Shown in pieces: positions 36,971 through 51,500 of a stretch of DNA of 64,000 nucleotides (position 1 is the first letter of the stretch; the number at the start of each line of letters is the position of its first letter). The DNA is from Axinella damicornis (lineage: Eukaryota; Porifera; Demospongiae; Axinellida; Axinellidae). The notes under the pieces are model-generated. The model searched no databases and had not been told where the DNA came from. It was given only the letters and a program-made list of their open reading frames with translations. A program made the translations under genes and the position numbers. The stretch spans positions 8,119,415 to 8,183,414 of the forward strand of contig OZ007505.1 in the NCBI GenBank assembly GCA_963931865.1. The letters run 5' to 3'.

Positions 36971-39900
36971 CTGACTCTACCTTGCATGGATCTAACTGAC
37001 TCTAACTTGCATGACTCTACCTGACTCTACCTTGGCTCTACCTGGCTTTGCCTGACTCTACTGTGGCTTTACCTGACTCTACCTTGACTCTACCTTGTCT
37101 TTACCTGACTCTACCCTGACTCTACCTTCGCTCTACCTGACTCTACCTTGGTTCTACCTAACTCTACCTGACTTTACCTTGGCTCTACCTGACTCTACCT
37201 GCACTTAACCTGGCTCTACCTGACTCTACCTTCTCTCTACTTGACTCTACCTTGGCTCTACCTGACTCTACCTGACTCTACCTGACTCTACCTTGACTCT
37301 ACCTTGTCTCTATACCTGACTCTACCTTGGTTCTCCCTGACTCTACCTTCACTCTACCTGACTCTACCTTTGCTCTACCTGACTCTACCTGACTCTACCT
37401 TGACTCTACCTGACTCTACCTGACTCTACCTTCACTCTACCTGACTCTACCTTGCATGGCTCTACCTGACTCTACCTTGGCTCTACCATGCTCTACCTGA
37501 CTCTACCGTTGCTCTACCTGACTCTACTTTGGCTCTGCCCGACTCAACCTTGGTTCTACCAGACTCTACCTTCACTCTACCTTGGCTCTACCTGACTCTA
37601 CCTGACTCTACCTGACTGTACCTTGACTCTACCTTGTCTCTACCTGACTCTTCCCTGACTCTACCTTCACTCTACCTGACTCTGCCTTGGCTGTACCTGA
37701 CTCTGCCTTCGCTTTACCTGACTCTACCTTGGTTCTACCTAACTCTACCTGACTCTACCTTGGCTCTACCTGACTCTACCTGCATTCTACCTGGCTCTAC
37801 GTGACTCTACCTTCGCTTCACTTGACTCTACCTTGGCTCTACCTGACTCTACCTGACTCTACCTGACTCTACCTTGACTCTACCTTGTCTCTACCTGACT
37901 CTACCTTGGTTCTACCTGACTCTACCTGACTCTACCTTGGCTCTACCTGACTCTACCTTGGATCTACCTGACTCTACCTGACTTTACCTGACTCTACCTT
38001 CACTCTACCTGACTCTACCTTGGCTCTACCTTGGCTCTACCTGACCCTACCTGACTCTACCTTGACTCTACCTTATCTCTACCTGACTCTACCCTGACTC
38101 TACCTTCACTCTACCTGACTCTACCTTGGCTCTACCTGACTCTACCTGACTCTACCTGACTCTACCTTGACTCTACCTTGTCTCTACCTGACTCTACCTT
38201 GGTTCTACCTGACTCTACCTGACTCTACCTTGGCTCTACCTGACTCTACCTTGGATCTACCTGACTCTACCTGACTTTACCTGGCTCTACCTTCACTCTA
38301 CCTGACTCTACCTTGGCTCTACCTTGGTTCTACCTAACTTTACCTGACTCTACCTTGGCTCTACCTGACTCTACCTGCACTTAACCTGGCTCTACCTGAC
38401 TCTACCTTCTCTCTACTTGACTCTACCTTTGCTCTACCTGACTCTACCTGACTCTACCTTGACTCTACCTTGTCTCTATACCTGACTCTTCCTTGGTTCT
38501 CCCTGACTCTACCTTCACTCTACCTGACTCTACCTTGGCTCTACCTGACTCCACCTTGACTCTACCTGACTCTACCTTCTTTCTACTTGACTCTACCTTG
38601 GCTCTACCTGACTCTACCTGACTCTACCTGACTCTACCTTGTCTCTACCCTGACTCTACCTTCACTCTACCTGACTCTACCTTGGTTCTACCTGACTCTA
38701 CCTTCACTCTACCTGACTCTACCTGACTCTACCTTGGCTCTACCTGACTCTACCTTCACTCTACCTGACTCTACCTTGCATCGCTCTACCTGACTCTACC
38801 TTGGCTCTACCTGGACTCTACCGTGGTTCTACCTGACTCTACCTTGGCTCTGCCCGACTCTACCTTGGCTCTACCTGGCTCTACCTGACCCTACCTTGAC
38901 TCTACCTTGTCTCTACCTGACTCTACCTGACTCTACCTTGGCTCTACCTCACTCTACCTTCGCTCTACCTGACTCTACCTTTGTTCTACCTAACTCTACC
39001 TGACTCTACCTTGGCTCTACCTGACTCTACCTGCACTTAACCTGGCTCTACCTGACTCTATCTTCTCTCTACTTGACTCTACCTTGGCTCTACCTGACTC
39101 TACCTGACTTTACCTTGACTCTACCTTGTCTCTACCTGACTCTACCTGATCTCTACCTGGCTCTACCTGACTCTACCTTGCATGGATCTAACTGACTCTA
39201 ACTTGCATGACTCTACCTGACTCTACCTTGGCTCTACCTGGCTTTGCCTGACTCTACTGTGGCTTTACCTGACTCTACCTTGACTCTACCTTGTCTTTAC
39301 CTGACTCTACCCTGACTCTACCTTCGCTCTACCTGACTCTACCTTGGTTCTACCTAACTCTACCTGACTTTACCTTGGCTCTACCTGACTCTACCTGCAC
39401 TTAACCTGGCTCTACCTGACTCTACCTTCTCTCTACTTGACTCTACCTTGGCTCTACCTGACTCTACCTGACTCTACCTGACTCTACCTTGACTCTACCT
39501 TGTCTCTATACCTGACTCTACCTTGGTTCTCCCTGACTCTACCTTCACTCTACCTGACTCTACCTTTGCTCTACCTGACTCTACCTGACTCTACCTTGAC
39601 TCTACCTGACTCTACCTGACTCTACCTTCACTCTACCTGACTCTACCTTGCATGGCTCTACCTGACTCTACCTTGGCTCTACCATGCTCTACCTGACTCT
39701 ACCGTTGCTCTACCTGACTCTACTTTGGCTCTGCCCGACTCAACCTTGGTTCTACCAGACTCTACCTTCACTCTACCTTGGCTCTACCTGACTCTACCTG
39801 ACTCTACCTGACTGTACCTTGACTCTACCTTGTCTCTACCTGACTCTTCCCTGACTCTACCTTCACTCTACCTGACTCTGCCTTGGCTGTACCTGACTCT

Positions 39901-41000
39901 GCCTTCGCTTTACCTGACTCTACCTTGGTTCTACCTAACTCTACCTGACTCTACCTTGGCTCTACCTGACTCTACCTGCATTCTACCTGGCTCTACGTGA
40001 CTCTACCTTCGCTTCACTTGACTCTACCTTGGCTCTACCTGACTCTACCTGACTCTACCTGACTCTACCTTGACTCTACCTTGTCTCTACCTGACTCTAC
40101 CTTGGTTCTACCTGACTCTACCTGACTCTACCTTGGCTCTACCTGACTCTACCTTGGATCTACCTGACTCTACCTGACTTTACCTGACTCTACCTTCACT
40201 CTACCTGACTCTACCTTGGCTCTACCTTGGCTCTACCTGACCCTACCTGACTCTACCTTGACTCTACCTTATCTCTACCTGACTCTACCCTGACTCTACC
40301 TTCACTCTACCTGACTCTACCTTGGCTCTACCTGACTCTACCTGACTCTACCTGACTCTACCTTGACTCTACCTTGTCTCTACCTGACTCTACCTTGGTT
40401 CTACCTGACTCTACCTGACTCTACCTTGGCTCTACCTGACTCTACCTTGGATCTACCTGACTCTACCTGACTTTACCTGGCTCTACCTTCACTCTACCTG
40501 ACTCTACCTTGGCTCTACCTTGGTTCTACCTAACTTTACCTGACTCTACCTTGGCTCTACCTGACTCTACCTGCACTTAACCTGGCTCTACCTGACTCTA
40601 CCTTCTCTCTACTTGACTCTACCTTTGCTCTACCTGACTCTACCTGACTCTACCTTGACTCTACCTTGTCTCTATACCTGACTCTTCCTTGGTTCTCCCT
40701 GACTCTACCTTCACTCTACCTGACTCTACCTTGGCTCTACCTGACTCCACCTTGACTCTACCTGACTCTACCTTCTTTCTACTTGACTCTACCTTGGCTC
40801 TACCTGACTCTACCTGACTCTACCTGACTCTACCTTGTCTCTACCCTGACTCTACCTTCACTCTACCTGACTCTACCTTGGTTCTACCTGACTCTACCTT
40901 CACTCTACCTGACTCTACCTGACTCTACCTTGGTTCTACCTGACTCTACCTTCACTCTACCTGACTCTACCTTGGCTCTACCTGACTCTACCTTGGTTCT
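36600..41000 (+). repeat. 2,196-bp tandem duplication in the minisatellite
   Basis: Three independent rare markers repeat 2,196 bp apart: CCTGATCTCTACC (36951 and 39147), ACCGTTGC (37505 and 39701) and CCTGACTCTTCCTTGG (38481 and 40677). The copies diverge after about 38,740. Confidence 0.88.
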
Positions 41001-41699
41001 ACCTGACTCTATCTGACTTTACCTGACTCTACCTGACTCTACCTGACTCTACCTTGTCTCTACCCTGACTCTACCTTCACTCTACCTGACTCTACCTTGT
41101 CTCTACCTGACTCTACCTGACTCTACCTTGGCTCTACCTCACTCTACCTTCGCTCTACCTGACTCTACCTTTGTTCTACCTAACTCTACCTGACTCTACC
41201 TTGGCTCTACCTGACTCTACCTGCACTTAACCTGGCTCTACCTGACTCTACCTTCTCTCTACTTGACTCTACCTTGGCTCTACCTGACTCTACCTGACTC
41301 TACCTTGACTCTACCTTGTCTCTACCTGACTCTACCTGCACTCTACCTGGCTCTACCTGACTCTACCTTCGCTCTACTTGACTCTACCTTGGCTCTACCT
41401 GACTCTACCTGACTCTACCTGACTCTACCTTGACTCTACCTTGTCTCTTCCTGACTCTACCTTGGCTCTACCTGTGTCTACCTTCGCTCTTCCTGACTCT
41501 ACCTTGGTTCTACCTAACTCTACCTGACTCTACCTTGGCTCTACCTTACTCTACCTTGGTTCTACCTGACTCTACCTGACTCTACCTTGGCTCTACCTGA
41601 CTCTACCTTGGATCTACCTGACTCTACCTTCACTCTACCTGACTCTACCTTGCATGGCTCTACCTGACTCTAACTTGCATGGCTCTACCTGACTCTACC

Positions 41700-44600
41700 T
41701 TGGCTCTACCTGGCTCTGTCTGACTCTTCTGTGGCTCTACCTGACTCTACCTGACTCTACCTTGACTCTACCTTGTCTTTACCTGACTCTACCCTGACTC
41801 TACCTTCGCTCTACCTGACTCTACCTTGGTTCTACCTAAGTCTACCTGACTCTACCTTGGCTCTACCTGACTCTACCTGCACTTAACCTGGCTCTACCTG
41901 ACTCTACCTTCTCTCTACTTGACTCTACCTTGGCTCTACCTGACTCTACCTGACTCTACCTGACTCTACCTTGACTCTACCTTGTCTCTATACCTGACTC
42001 TACCTTGGTTCTCCCTGACTCTACCTTCACTCTTCCTGACTCTACCTTGGCTCTACCTGACTCTACCTGACTCTACATTGACTCTACCTGACTCTACCTG
42101 ACTCTACCTTCACTCTACCTGACTCTACCTTGCATGGCTCTACCTGACTCTACCTTGGCTCTACCTGGCTCTACCTGACTCTACCTTGGCTCTACCTGAC
42201 TCTACCTTGGTTCTACCTGACTCTATCTGACTTTACCTGACTCTACCTGACTCTACCTGACTCTACCTTGTCTCTACCCTGACTCTACCTTCACTCTACC
42301 TGACTCTGCCTTGGCTGTACCTGACTCTACCTTCGCTCTACCTGACTCTACCTTGGTTCTACCTAACTCTACCTGACTCTACCTTGGCTCTACCTGACTC
42401 TACCTGCACTCTACCTGGCTCTACGTGACTCTACCTTCGCTCTACTTGACTCTACCTTGGCTCTACCTGACTCTACCTGACTCTACCTGACTCTACCTTG
42501 ACTCTACCTTGTCTCTACCTGACTCTACCTTGGTTCTACCTGACTCTACCTGACTCTACCTTGGCTCTACCTGACTCTACCTTGGATCTACCTGACTCTA
42601 CCTGACTTTACCTGACTCTACCTTCAGTCTACCTGACTCTACCTTGGCTCTACCTTGGCTCTACCTGACCCTACCTGACTCTACCTTGACTCTACCTTGT
42701 CTCTACCTGACTCTACCCTGACTCTACCTTCACTCTACCTGACTCTACCTTGGCTCTACCTGACTCTACCTGACTCTACCTGACTCTACCTTGACTCTAC
42801 CTTGTCTCTACCTGACTCTACTTTGGTTCTACCTGACTCTACCTGACTCTACCTTGGCTCTACCTGACTCTACCTTGGATCTACCTGACTCTACCTGACT
42901 TTACCTGACTCTACCTTCACTCTACCTGACTCTACCTTGGCTCTACCTTGGTTCTACCTAACTTTACCTCACTCTACCTTGGCTCTACCTGACTCTACCT
43001 GCACTTAACCTGGCTCTACCTGACTCTACCTTCTCTCTACTTGACTCTACCTTTGCTCTACCTGACTCTACCTGACTCTACCTAGACTCTACCTTGTCTC
43101 TATACCTGACTCTACCTTGGTTCTCCCTGACTCTACCTTCACTCTACCTGACTCTACCTTGGCTCTACCTGACTCTACCTTGACTCTACCTGACTCTACC
43201 TTCTCTCTACTTGACTCTACCTTGGCTCTACCTGACTCTACCTGACTCTACCTGACTCTACCTTGTCTCTACCCTGACTCTACCTTCACTCTACCTGACT
43301 CTACCTTGGTTCTACCTGACTCTACCTTCACTCTACCTGACTCTACCTGACTCTACCTTGGTTCTACCTGACTCTACCTTCACTCTACCTGACTCTACCT
43401 TGGCTCTACCTGACTCTACCTTGGATCTACCTGACTCTACCTGACTTTACATGACTCTACCTTCACTCTACCTGACTCTACCTTGGCTCTACCTTGGTTC
43501 TACCTAACTTTACCTGACTCTACCTTGGCTCTACCTGACTCTACCTGCACTTAACCTGGCTCTACCTGACTCTACCTTCTCTCTACTTGACTCTACCTTT
43601 GCTCTACCTGACTCTACCTGACTCTACCTTGACTCTACCTTGTCTCTATACCTGACTCTACCTTGGTTCTCCCTGACTCTACCTTCACTCTACCTGACTC
43701 TACCTTGGCTCTACCTGACTCTACCTTGACTCTACCTGACTCTACCTTTTCTCTACTTGACTCTACCTTGGCTCTACCTGACTCTACCTGACTCTACCTG
43801 ACTCTACCTTATCTCTACCCTGACTCTACCTTCACTCTACCTGACTCTACCTTGGTTCTACCTGACTCTACCTTCACTCTACCTGACTCTACCTGACTCT
43901 ACCTTGGTTCAACCTGACTCTACCTTCACTCTACCTGACTCTACCTTGGCTCTACCTGACTCTACCTTGGTTCTACCTGACTCTATCTGACTTTACCTGA
44001 CTCTACCTGACTCTACCTGACTCTACCTTGTCTCTACCCTGACTCTACCTTCACTCTACCTGACTCTACCTTGGCTCTACCTGACTCTACCTTGGCTCTA
44101 CCTGGCTCTGTCTGACTCTTCTGTGGCTCTACCTGACTCTACCTGACTCTACCTTGACTCTACCTTGTCTTTACCTGACTCTACCCTGACTCTACCTTCG
44201 CTCTACCTGACTCTACCTTGGTTCTACCTAAGTCTACCTGACTCTACCTTGGCTCTACCTGACTCTACCTGCACTTAACCTGGCTCTACCTGACTCTACC
44301 TTCTCTCTACTTGACTCTACCTTGGCTCTACCTGACTCTACCTGACTCTACCTTGACTCTACCTTGTCTCTATACCTGACTCTACCTTGGTTCTCCCTGA
44401 CTCTACCTTCACTCTTCCTGACTCTACCTTGGCTCTACCTGACTCTACCTGACTCTACATTGACTCTACCTGACTCTACCTGACTCTACCTTCACTCTAC
44501 CTGACTCTACCTTGCATGGCTCTACCTGACTCTACCTTGGCTCTACCTGGCTCTACCTGACTCTACCGTGGCTCTACCTGACTCTACCTTGGCTCTGCCC

Positions 44601-46300
44601 GACTCAACCTTGGTTCTACCAGACTCTACCTTCACTCTACCTGACTCTATCTTGGCTCTACCTGACTCTACCTGACTCTACCTGACTGTACCTTGACTCT
44701 ACCTTGTTTCTACCTGACTCTACCCTGACTCTACCTTCACTCTACCTGACTCTGCCTTGGCTGTACCTGACTCTACCTTCGCTCTACCTGACTCTACCTT
44801 GGTTCTACCTAACTCTACCTGACTCTACCTTGGCTCTACCTGACTCTACCTGCACTCTACCTGGCTCTACGTGACTCTACCTTCGCTCTACTTGACTCTA
44901 CCTTGGCTCTACCTGACTCTACCTGACTCTACCTGACTCTACCTTGACTCTACCTTGTCTCTACCTGACTCTACCTTGGTTCTACCTGACTCTACCTGAC
45001 TCTACCTTGGCTCTACCTGACTCTACCTTGGATCTACCTGACTCTACCTGACTTTACCTGACTCTACCTTCACTCTACCTGACTCTACCTTGGCTCTACC
45101 TGACTATACCTGACTCTACCTGACTCTACCTTGACTCTACCTTGTCTCTACCTGACTCTACCTTGGTTCTACCTGACTCTACCTGACTTTACCTTGGCTC
45201 TACCTGACTCTACCTTGGATCTACCTGACTCTACCTGACTTTACCTGACTCTACCTTCACTCTACCTGACTCTACCTTCGCTCTACCTTGGTTCTACCTA
45301 ACTTTACCTGACTCTACCTTGGCTCTACCTGACTCTACCTGCACTTAACCTGGCTCTACCTGACTCTACCTTCTCTCTCCTTGACTCTACCTTTGCTCTA
45401 CCTGACTCTACCTGACTCTACCTAGACTCTACCTTGTCTCTATACCTGACTCTACCTTGGTTCTCCCTGACTCTACCTTCACTCTACCTGACTCTACCTT
45501 GGCTCTACCTGACTCTACCTTGACTCTACCTGACTCTACCTTCTCTCTACTTGACTCTACCTTGGCTCTACCTGACTCTACCTGACTCTACCTGACTCTA
45601 CCTTGTCTCTACCCTGACTCAACCTTCACTCTACCTGACTCTACCTTGGTTCTACCTGACTCTACCTTCACTCTACCTGACTCTACCTGACTCTACCTTG
45701 GTTCTACCTGACTCTAGAGCTACCTTCACTCTACCTGACTCTACCTTGGCTCTACCTGACTCTACCTTGGATCTACCTGACTCTACCTGACTTTACCTGA
45801 CTCTACCTTCACTCTACCTGACTCTACCTTGGCTCTACCTTGGTTCTACCTAACTTTACCTGACTCTACCTTGGCTCTACCTGACTCTACTTGCACTTAA
45901 CCTGGCTCTACCTGACTCTACCTTCTCTCTACTTGACTCTACCTTTGCTCTACCTGACTCTACCTGACTCTACCTTGACTCTACCTTGTCTCTATACCTG
46001 ACTCTACCTTGGTTCTCCCTGACTCTACCTTCACTCTACCTGACTCTACCTTGGCTCTACCTGACTCTACCTTGACTCTACCTGACTCTACCTTCTCTCT
46101 ACTTGACTCTACCTTGGCTCTACCTGACTCTACCTGACTCTACCTGACTCTACCTTATCTCTACCCTGACTCTACCTTCACTCTACCTGACTCTACCTTG
46201 GTTCTACCTGACTCTACCTTCACTCTACCTGACTCTACCTGACTCTACCTTGGTTCAACCTGACTCTACCTTCACTCTACCTGACTCTACCTTGGCTCTA
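41700..46300 (+). repeat. About 2.34-2.39-kb duplication in the minisatellite
   Basis: TGGCTCTGTCTGACTCTTC is at 41711 and 44103 (2,392 bp), CTACATTGACTC at about 42073 and 44456 (2,383 bp), and CCTAGACTCTACC at 43081 and 45421 (2,340 bp). The spacing shrinks along the block, consistent with loss of a few 10-21-bp units in one copy. Confidence 0.75.
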
Positions 46301-48599
46301 CCTGACTCTACCTTGGTTCTACCTGACTCTATCTGACTTTACCTGACTCTACCTGACTCTACCTGACTCTACCTTTTCTCTACCCTGACTCTACCTTCAC
46401 TCTACCTGACTCTACCTTGGCTCTACCTGACTCTACCTTCGCTCTACCTGACTCTACCTTGGTTCTACCTGACTCTACCTGACTCTACCTGATTCAACCT
46501 TGGCTCTACCTGACTCTACCTTGGTTCTACCTGACTCTACCTGACTCTACCTGACTCTACCTTGGCTCTACCTGACTCTACCTTCACTCTACCTGACTCT
46601 ACCTTGCATCGCTCTACCTGACTCTACCTTGGCTCTACCTGGACTCTACCGTGGTTCTACCTGACTCTACCTTGGCTCTGCCCGACTCTACCTTGGCTCT
46701 ACCTGGCTCTACCTGACCCTACCTTGACTCTACCTTGTCTCTACCTGACTCTACCTGACTCTACCTTGGCTCTACCTCACTCTACCTTCGCTCTACCTGA
46801 CTCTACCTTTGTTCTACCTAACTCTACCTGACTCTACCTTGGCTCTACCTGACTCTACCTGCACTTAACCTGGCTCTACCTGACTCTACCTTCTCTCTAC
46901 TTGACTCTTCCTTAGCTCTACCTGACTCTACCTGACTCTACATTGACTCTACCTTGTCTCTACCTGACTCTACCTGCATTCTACCTGGCTCTACCTGACT
47001 CTACCTTTGCTCTACTTGACTCTACCTTTACTCTACCTGACTCTACCTGACTCTACCTGACTCTACCTTGACTCTACCTTGTCTCTACCTGACTCTACCT
47101 TGGTTCTACCTGACTCTACCTGACTCTACCTTGGATCTACCTGACTCTACCTGACTTTACCTGACTCTACCTTCACTCTACCTGACTCTACCTTGGCTCT
47201 ACCTGACTCTACCTGCACTTAACCTGGCTCTACCTGACTCTACCTTCTCTCTACTTGACTCTACCCTGGCTCTACCTGACTCTACCTGACTCTACCTGAC
47301 TCTACCTTTACTCTACCTTGTCTCTATACCTGACTCTACCTTGGTTCTCCCTGACTCTACCTTCACTCTACCTGACTCTACCTTGGCTCTACCTGACTCT
47401 ACCTTGACTCTACCTGACTCTACCTTCACTCTACCAGACTCTACCTTGCATGGCTCTACCTGACTCTACCTTGGCTCTACCTGGCTCTACCTGACTCTAC
47501 CGTGGCTCTACCTGACTCTACCTTGGCTCTGCCCGACTCTACCTTGGTTCTACCAGACTCTACCTTCACTCTACGTGACTCTACCTTGGCTCTACCTGAC
47601 TCTACCTGACTCTACCTGACTCTACCTGACTCTACCTGACTGTACCTTGACTCTACCTTGCCTCTACCTGACTCTACCCTGACTCTACCTTCACTCTACC
47701 TGACTCTGACTTGGCTCTACCTGACTCTACCTTCGCTCTACCTGACTCTACCTCGGTTCTACCTAACTCTACCTGACTCTACCTTGGCTCTACCTGACTC
47801 TACCTGCACTCTACCTGGCTCTACCTGACTCTACCTTCGCTCTACTTGACTCTACCTTGGCTCTACCTGACTCTACCTGACTCTACCTTGACTCTACCTT
47901 GTCTCTACCTGACTCTACTTGGTTCTACCTGACTCTACCTTCACTCTACCTGACTCTACCTTGGCTCTACTTGACTCTAGCTTGGCTTTACCTCACTCTA
48001 CCTGACTCTACCTGACTCTACCTTGACTCTACCTTGTCTCTACCTGACTCTACCCTGACTCTACCTTCACTCTACCTGACTCTGCCTTGGCTCTACCTGA
48101 CTCTACCTTCGCTCTACCTGACTCTACCTTGGTTCTACCTAACTCTACCTGACTCTACCTTGGCTCTACCTGACTCTACCTGCACTCTACCTGGCTCTAC
48201 CTGACTCTACCTTCGCTCTACTTGACTCTACCTTGGCTCTACCTGACTCTACCTGACTCTACCTGACTCTACCTTGGTTCTACCTGACTCTACCTGACTC
48301 TACCTTAGCTCTACCTGACTCTACATTGGATCTACATGACTCTACCTGACTTTACCTGACTCTACCTTCACTCTACCTGACTCTACCATGGCTCTACCTT
48401 AGCTCTACCTGACTCTACCTGACTCTACCTTGACTCTACCTTGTCTCTACCTGACTCTACCCTGACTCTACCTTCACTCTACCTGACTCTACCTTGGCTC
48501 TACCTGACTCTACCTTCGCTCTACCTGACTCTACCTTGGTTCCAGCTTACTCTACCTGACTCTACCTTGGCTCTACCTGACTCTACCTGCACTTAACCT

Positions 48600-51500
48600 G
48601 GCTCTACCTGACTCTACCTTCTTTCTACTTGACTCTACCTCGGCTCTACCTGACTCTACCTGACTCTACCTGACTCTACCTTGACTCTACCTTGTCTCTA
48701 TACCTGACTCTACCTTGGTTCTCCCTGACTCTACCTTCACTCTACCTGACTCTACCTTGGCTCTACCTGACTCTACCTTGACTCTACCTGACTCTACCTT
48801 CACTCTACCTGACTCTACCTTGCATGGCTCTACCTGACTCTACCTTGGCTCTACCTGTCTCTACCTGACACTACCGTGGCTCTACCTGACTCTACCTTGG
48901 CTCTGCCCGACTCTACCTTGGTTCTACCAGACTCTACCTTCACTCTACCTGACTCTACCTTGGCTTTACTTGACTCTACCTGACTCTACCTGACTGTACC
49001 TTGACTCTACCTTGTCTCTACTTGACTCTACCCTGACTCTACCTTAACTCTGCCTGACTCTGCCTTGGCTCTACCTGACTCTACCTTCGCTCTACCTGAC
49101 TCTACTCGGTTCTACCTAACTCTACCTGACTCTACCTTGGCTCTACCTGACTCTACCTGCACTCTACCTGGCTCTACCTGACTCTACCTTCGCTCTACTT
49201 GACTCTACCTTGGCTCTACCTGACTCTACCTGACTCTACCTTACTCTACCTTGACTCTACCTTGTCTCTACCTGCCTCTACCTTGGTTTTACCTGACTCT
49301 ACCTTCACTCTACCTGACTCTACCTTGGCTCTACCTGACTCTACCTTCACTCTACCTGTCTCTACCTTGCATGGCTCTACCTGACTCTACCTTGCATGGC
49401 TCTACCTGACTCTACCTTCGCTCTACCTGACTCTACATTGGTTCTACCTAACTCTACCTGACTCTACCTTGGCTCTGCCCGACTCTACCTTTGTTCTACC
49501 TGACTTTACCTTCACTCTACCTGACTCTACCTTGACTCTACCTTGTCTCTACCTGACTCTACCCTGACTCTACCTTCACTCTTCCTGACTCTACCTTGGC
49601 TCTACCTGACTCTACCTTCGCTCTACCTGACTCTACCTTGGTTCTACCTAACTCTACCTGACTCTACCTTGGCTCTACCTGACTCTACCTGCACTTAACC
49701 TGGCTCTACCTGACTCTACCTTCTCTCTACTTGACTCTACCTTGGCTCTACCTGACTCTACCTGACTCTACCTGACTCTACCTTGACTCTACCTTGTCTC
49801 TATACCTGACTCTACCTTGGTTCTCCCTGACTCTACCTTCACTCTACCTGACTCTACCTTGGCTCTACATGACTCTACCTTGACTCTACCTGACTCTACC
49901 TTCACTCTACCTGACTCTACCTTGCATGACTCTACCTGACTCTACCTTGGCTCTACCTGTCTCTACCTGACACTACCGTGGCTCTACCTGACTCTACCTT
50001 GGCTCTGCCCAACTCTACCTTGGTTCTACCAGACTCTACCTTCACTCTACCTGACTCTACCTTGGCTCTACCTGACTCTACCTGACTCTACCTGACTGTA
50101 CCTTGACTCTACCTTGTCTCTACCTGACTCTACCCTGACTCTACCTTAACTCTGCCTGACTCTGCCTTGGCTCTACCTGACTCTACCTTCGCTCTACCTG
50201 ACTCTACTCGGTTCTACCTAACTCTACCTGACTCTACCTTGGCTCTACCTGACTCTACCTGCACTCTACCTGGCTCTACCTGACTCTACCTTCGCTCTAC
50301 TTGACTCTACCTTGGCTCTACCTGACTCTACCTGACTCTACCTGACTCTACCTTGACTCTACCTTGTCTCTACCTGCCTCTACCTTGGTTTTACCTGACT
50401 CTACCTTCACTCTACCTGACTCTACCTTGGCTCTACCTGACTCTACCTGACTCTACCTGACTGTACCTTGACTCTACCTTGTCTCTACCTGACTCTACCC
50501 TGACTCTACCTTAACTCTGCCTGACTCTGCCTTGGCTCTACCTGACTCTACCTTCGCTCTACCTGACTCTACTCGGTTCTACCTAACTCTACCTGACTCT
50601 ACCTTGGCTCTACCTGACTCTACCTGCACTCTACCTGGCTCTACCTGACTCTACCTTCGCTCTACTTGACTCTACCTTGGCTCTACCTGACTCTACCTGA
50701 CTCTACCTGACTCTACCTTGACTCTACCTTGTCTCTACCTGCCTCTACCTTGGTTTTACCTGACTCTACCTTCACTCTACCTGACTCTACCTTGGCTCTA
50801 CCTGACTCTACCTTCACTCTACCTGTCTCTACCTTGCATGGCTCTACCTGACTCTACCTTGCATGGCTCTACCTGACTCTACCTTCGCTCTACCTGACTC
50901 TACATTGGTTCTACCTAACTCTACCTGACTCTACCTTGGCTCTGCCCGACTCTACCTTGGTTCTACCAGACTTTACCTTCACTCTACCTGACTCTACCTT
51001 GACTCTACCTTGTCTCTACCTGACTCTACCCTGACTCTACCTTCACTCTTCCTGACTCTACCTTGGCTCTACCTGACTCTACCTGACTCTACCTGACTCT
51101 ACCTTGACTCTACCTTGTCTCTATACCTGACTCTACCTTGGTTCTCCCTGACTCTACCTTCACTCTACCTGACTCTACCTTGGCTCTACCTGACTCTACC
51201 TTGACTCTACCTGACTCTACCTTCACTCTACCTGACTCTACCTTGCATGGCTCTACCTGACTCTACCTTGGCTCTACCTGTCTCTACCTGACACTACCGT
51301 GGCTCTACCTGACTCTACCTTGGCTCTGCCCGACTCTACCTTGGTTCTACCAGACTCTACCTTCACTCTACCTGACTCTACCTTGGCTCTACCTGACTCT
51401 ACCTGACTCTACCTGACTGTACCTTGACTCTACCTTGTCTCTACCTGACTCTACCCTGACTCTACCTTAACTCTGCTTGACTCTGCCTTGGCTCTACCTG

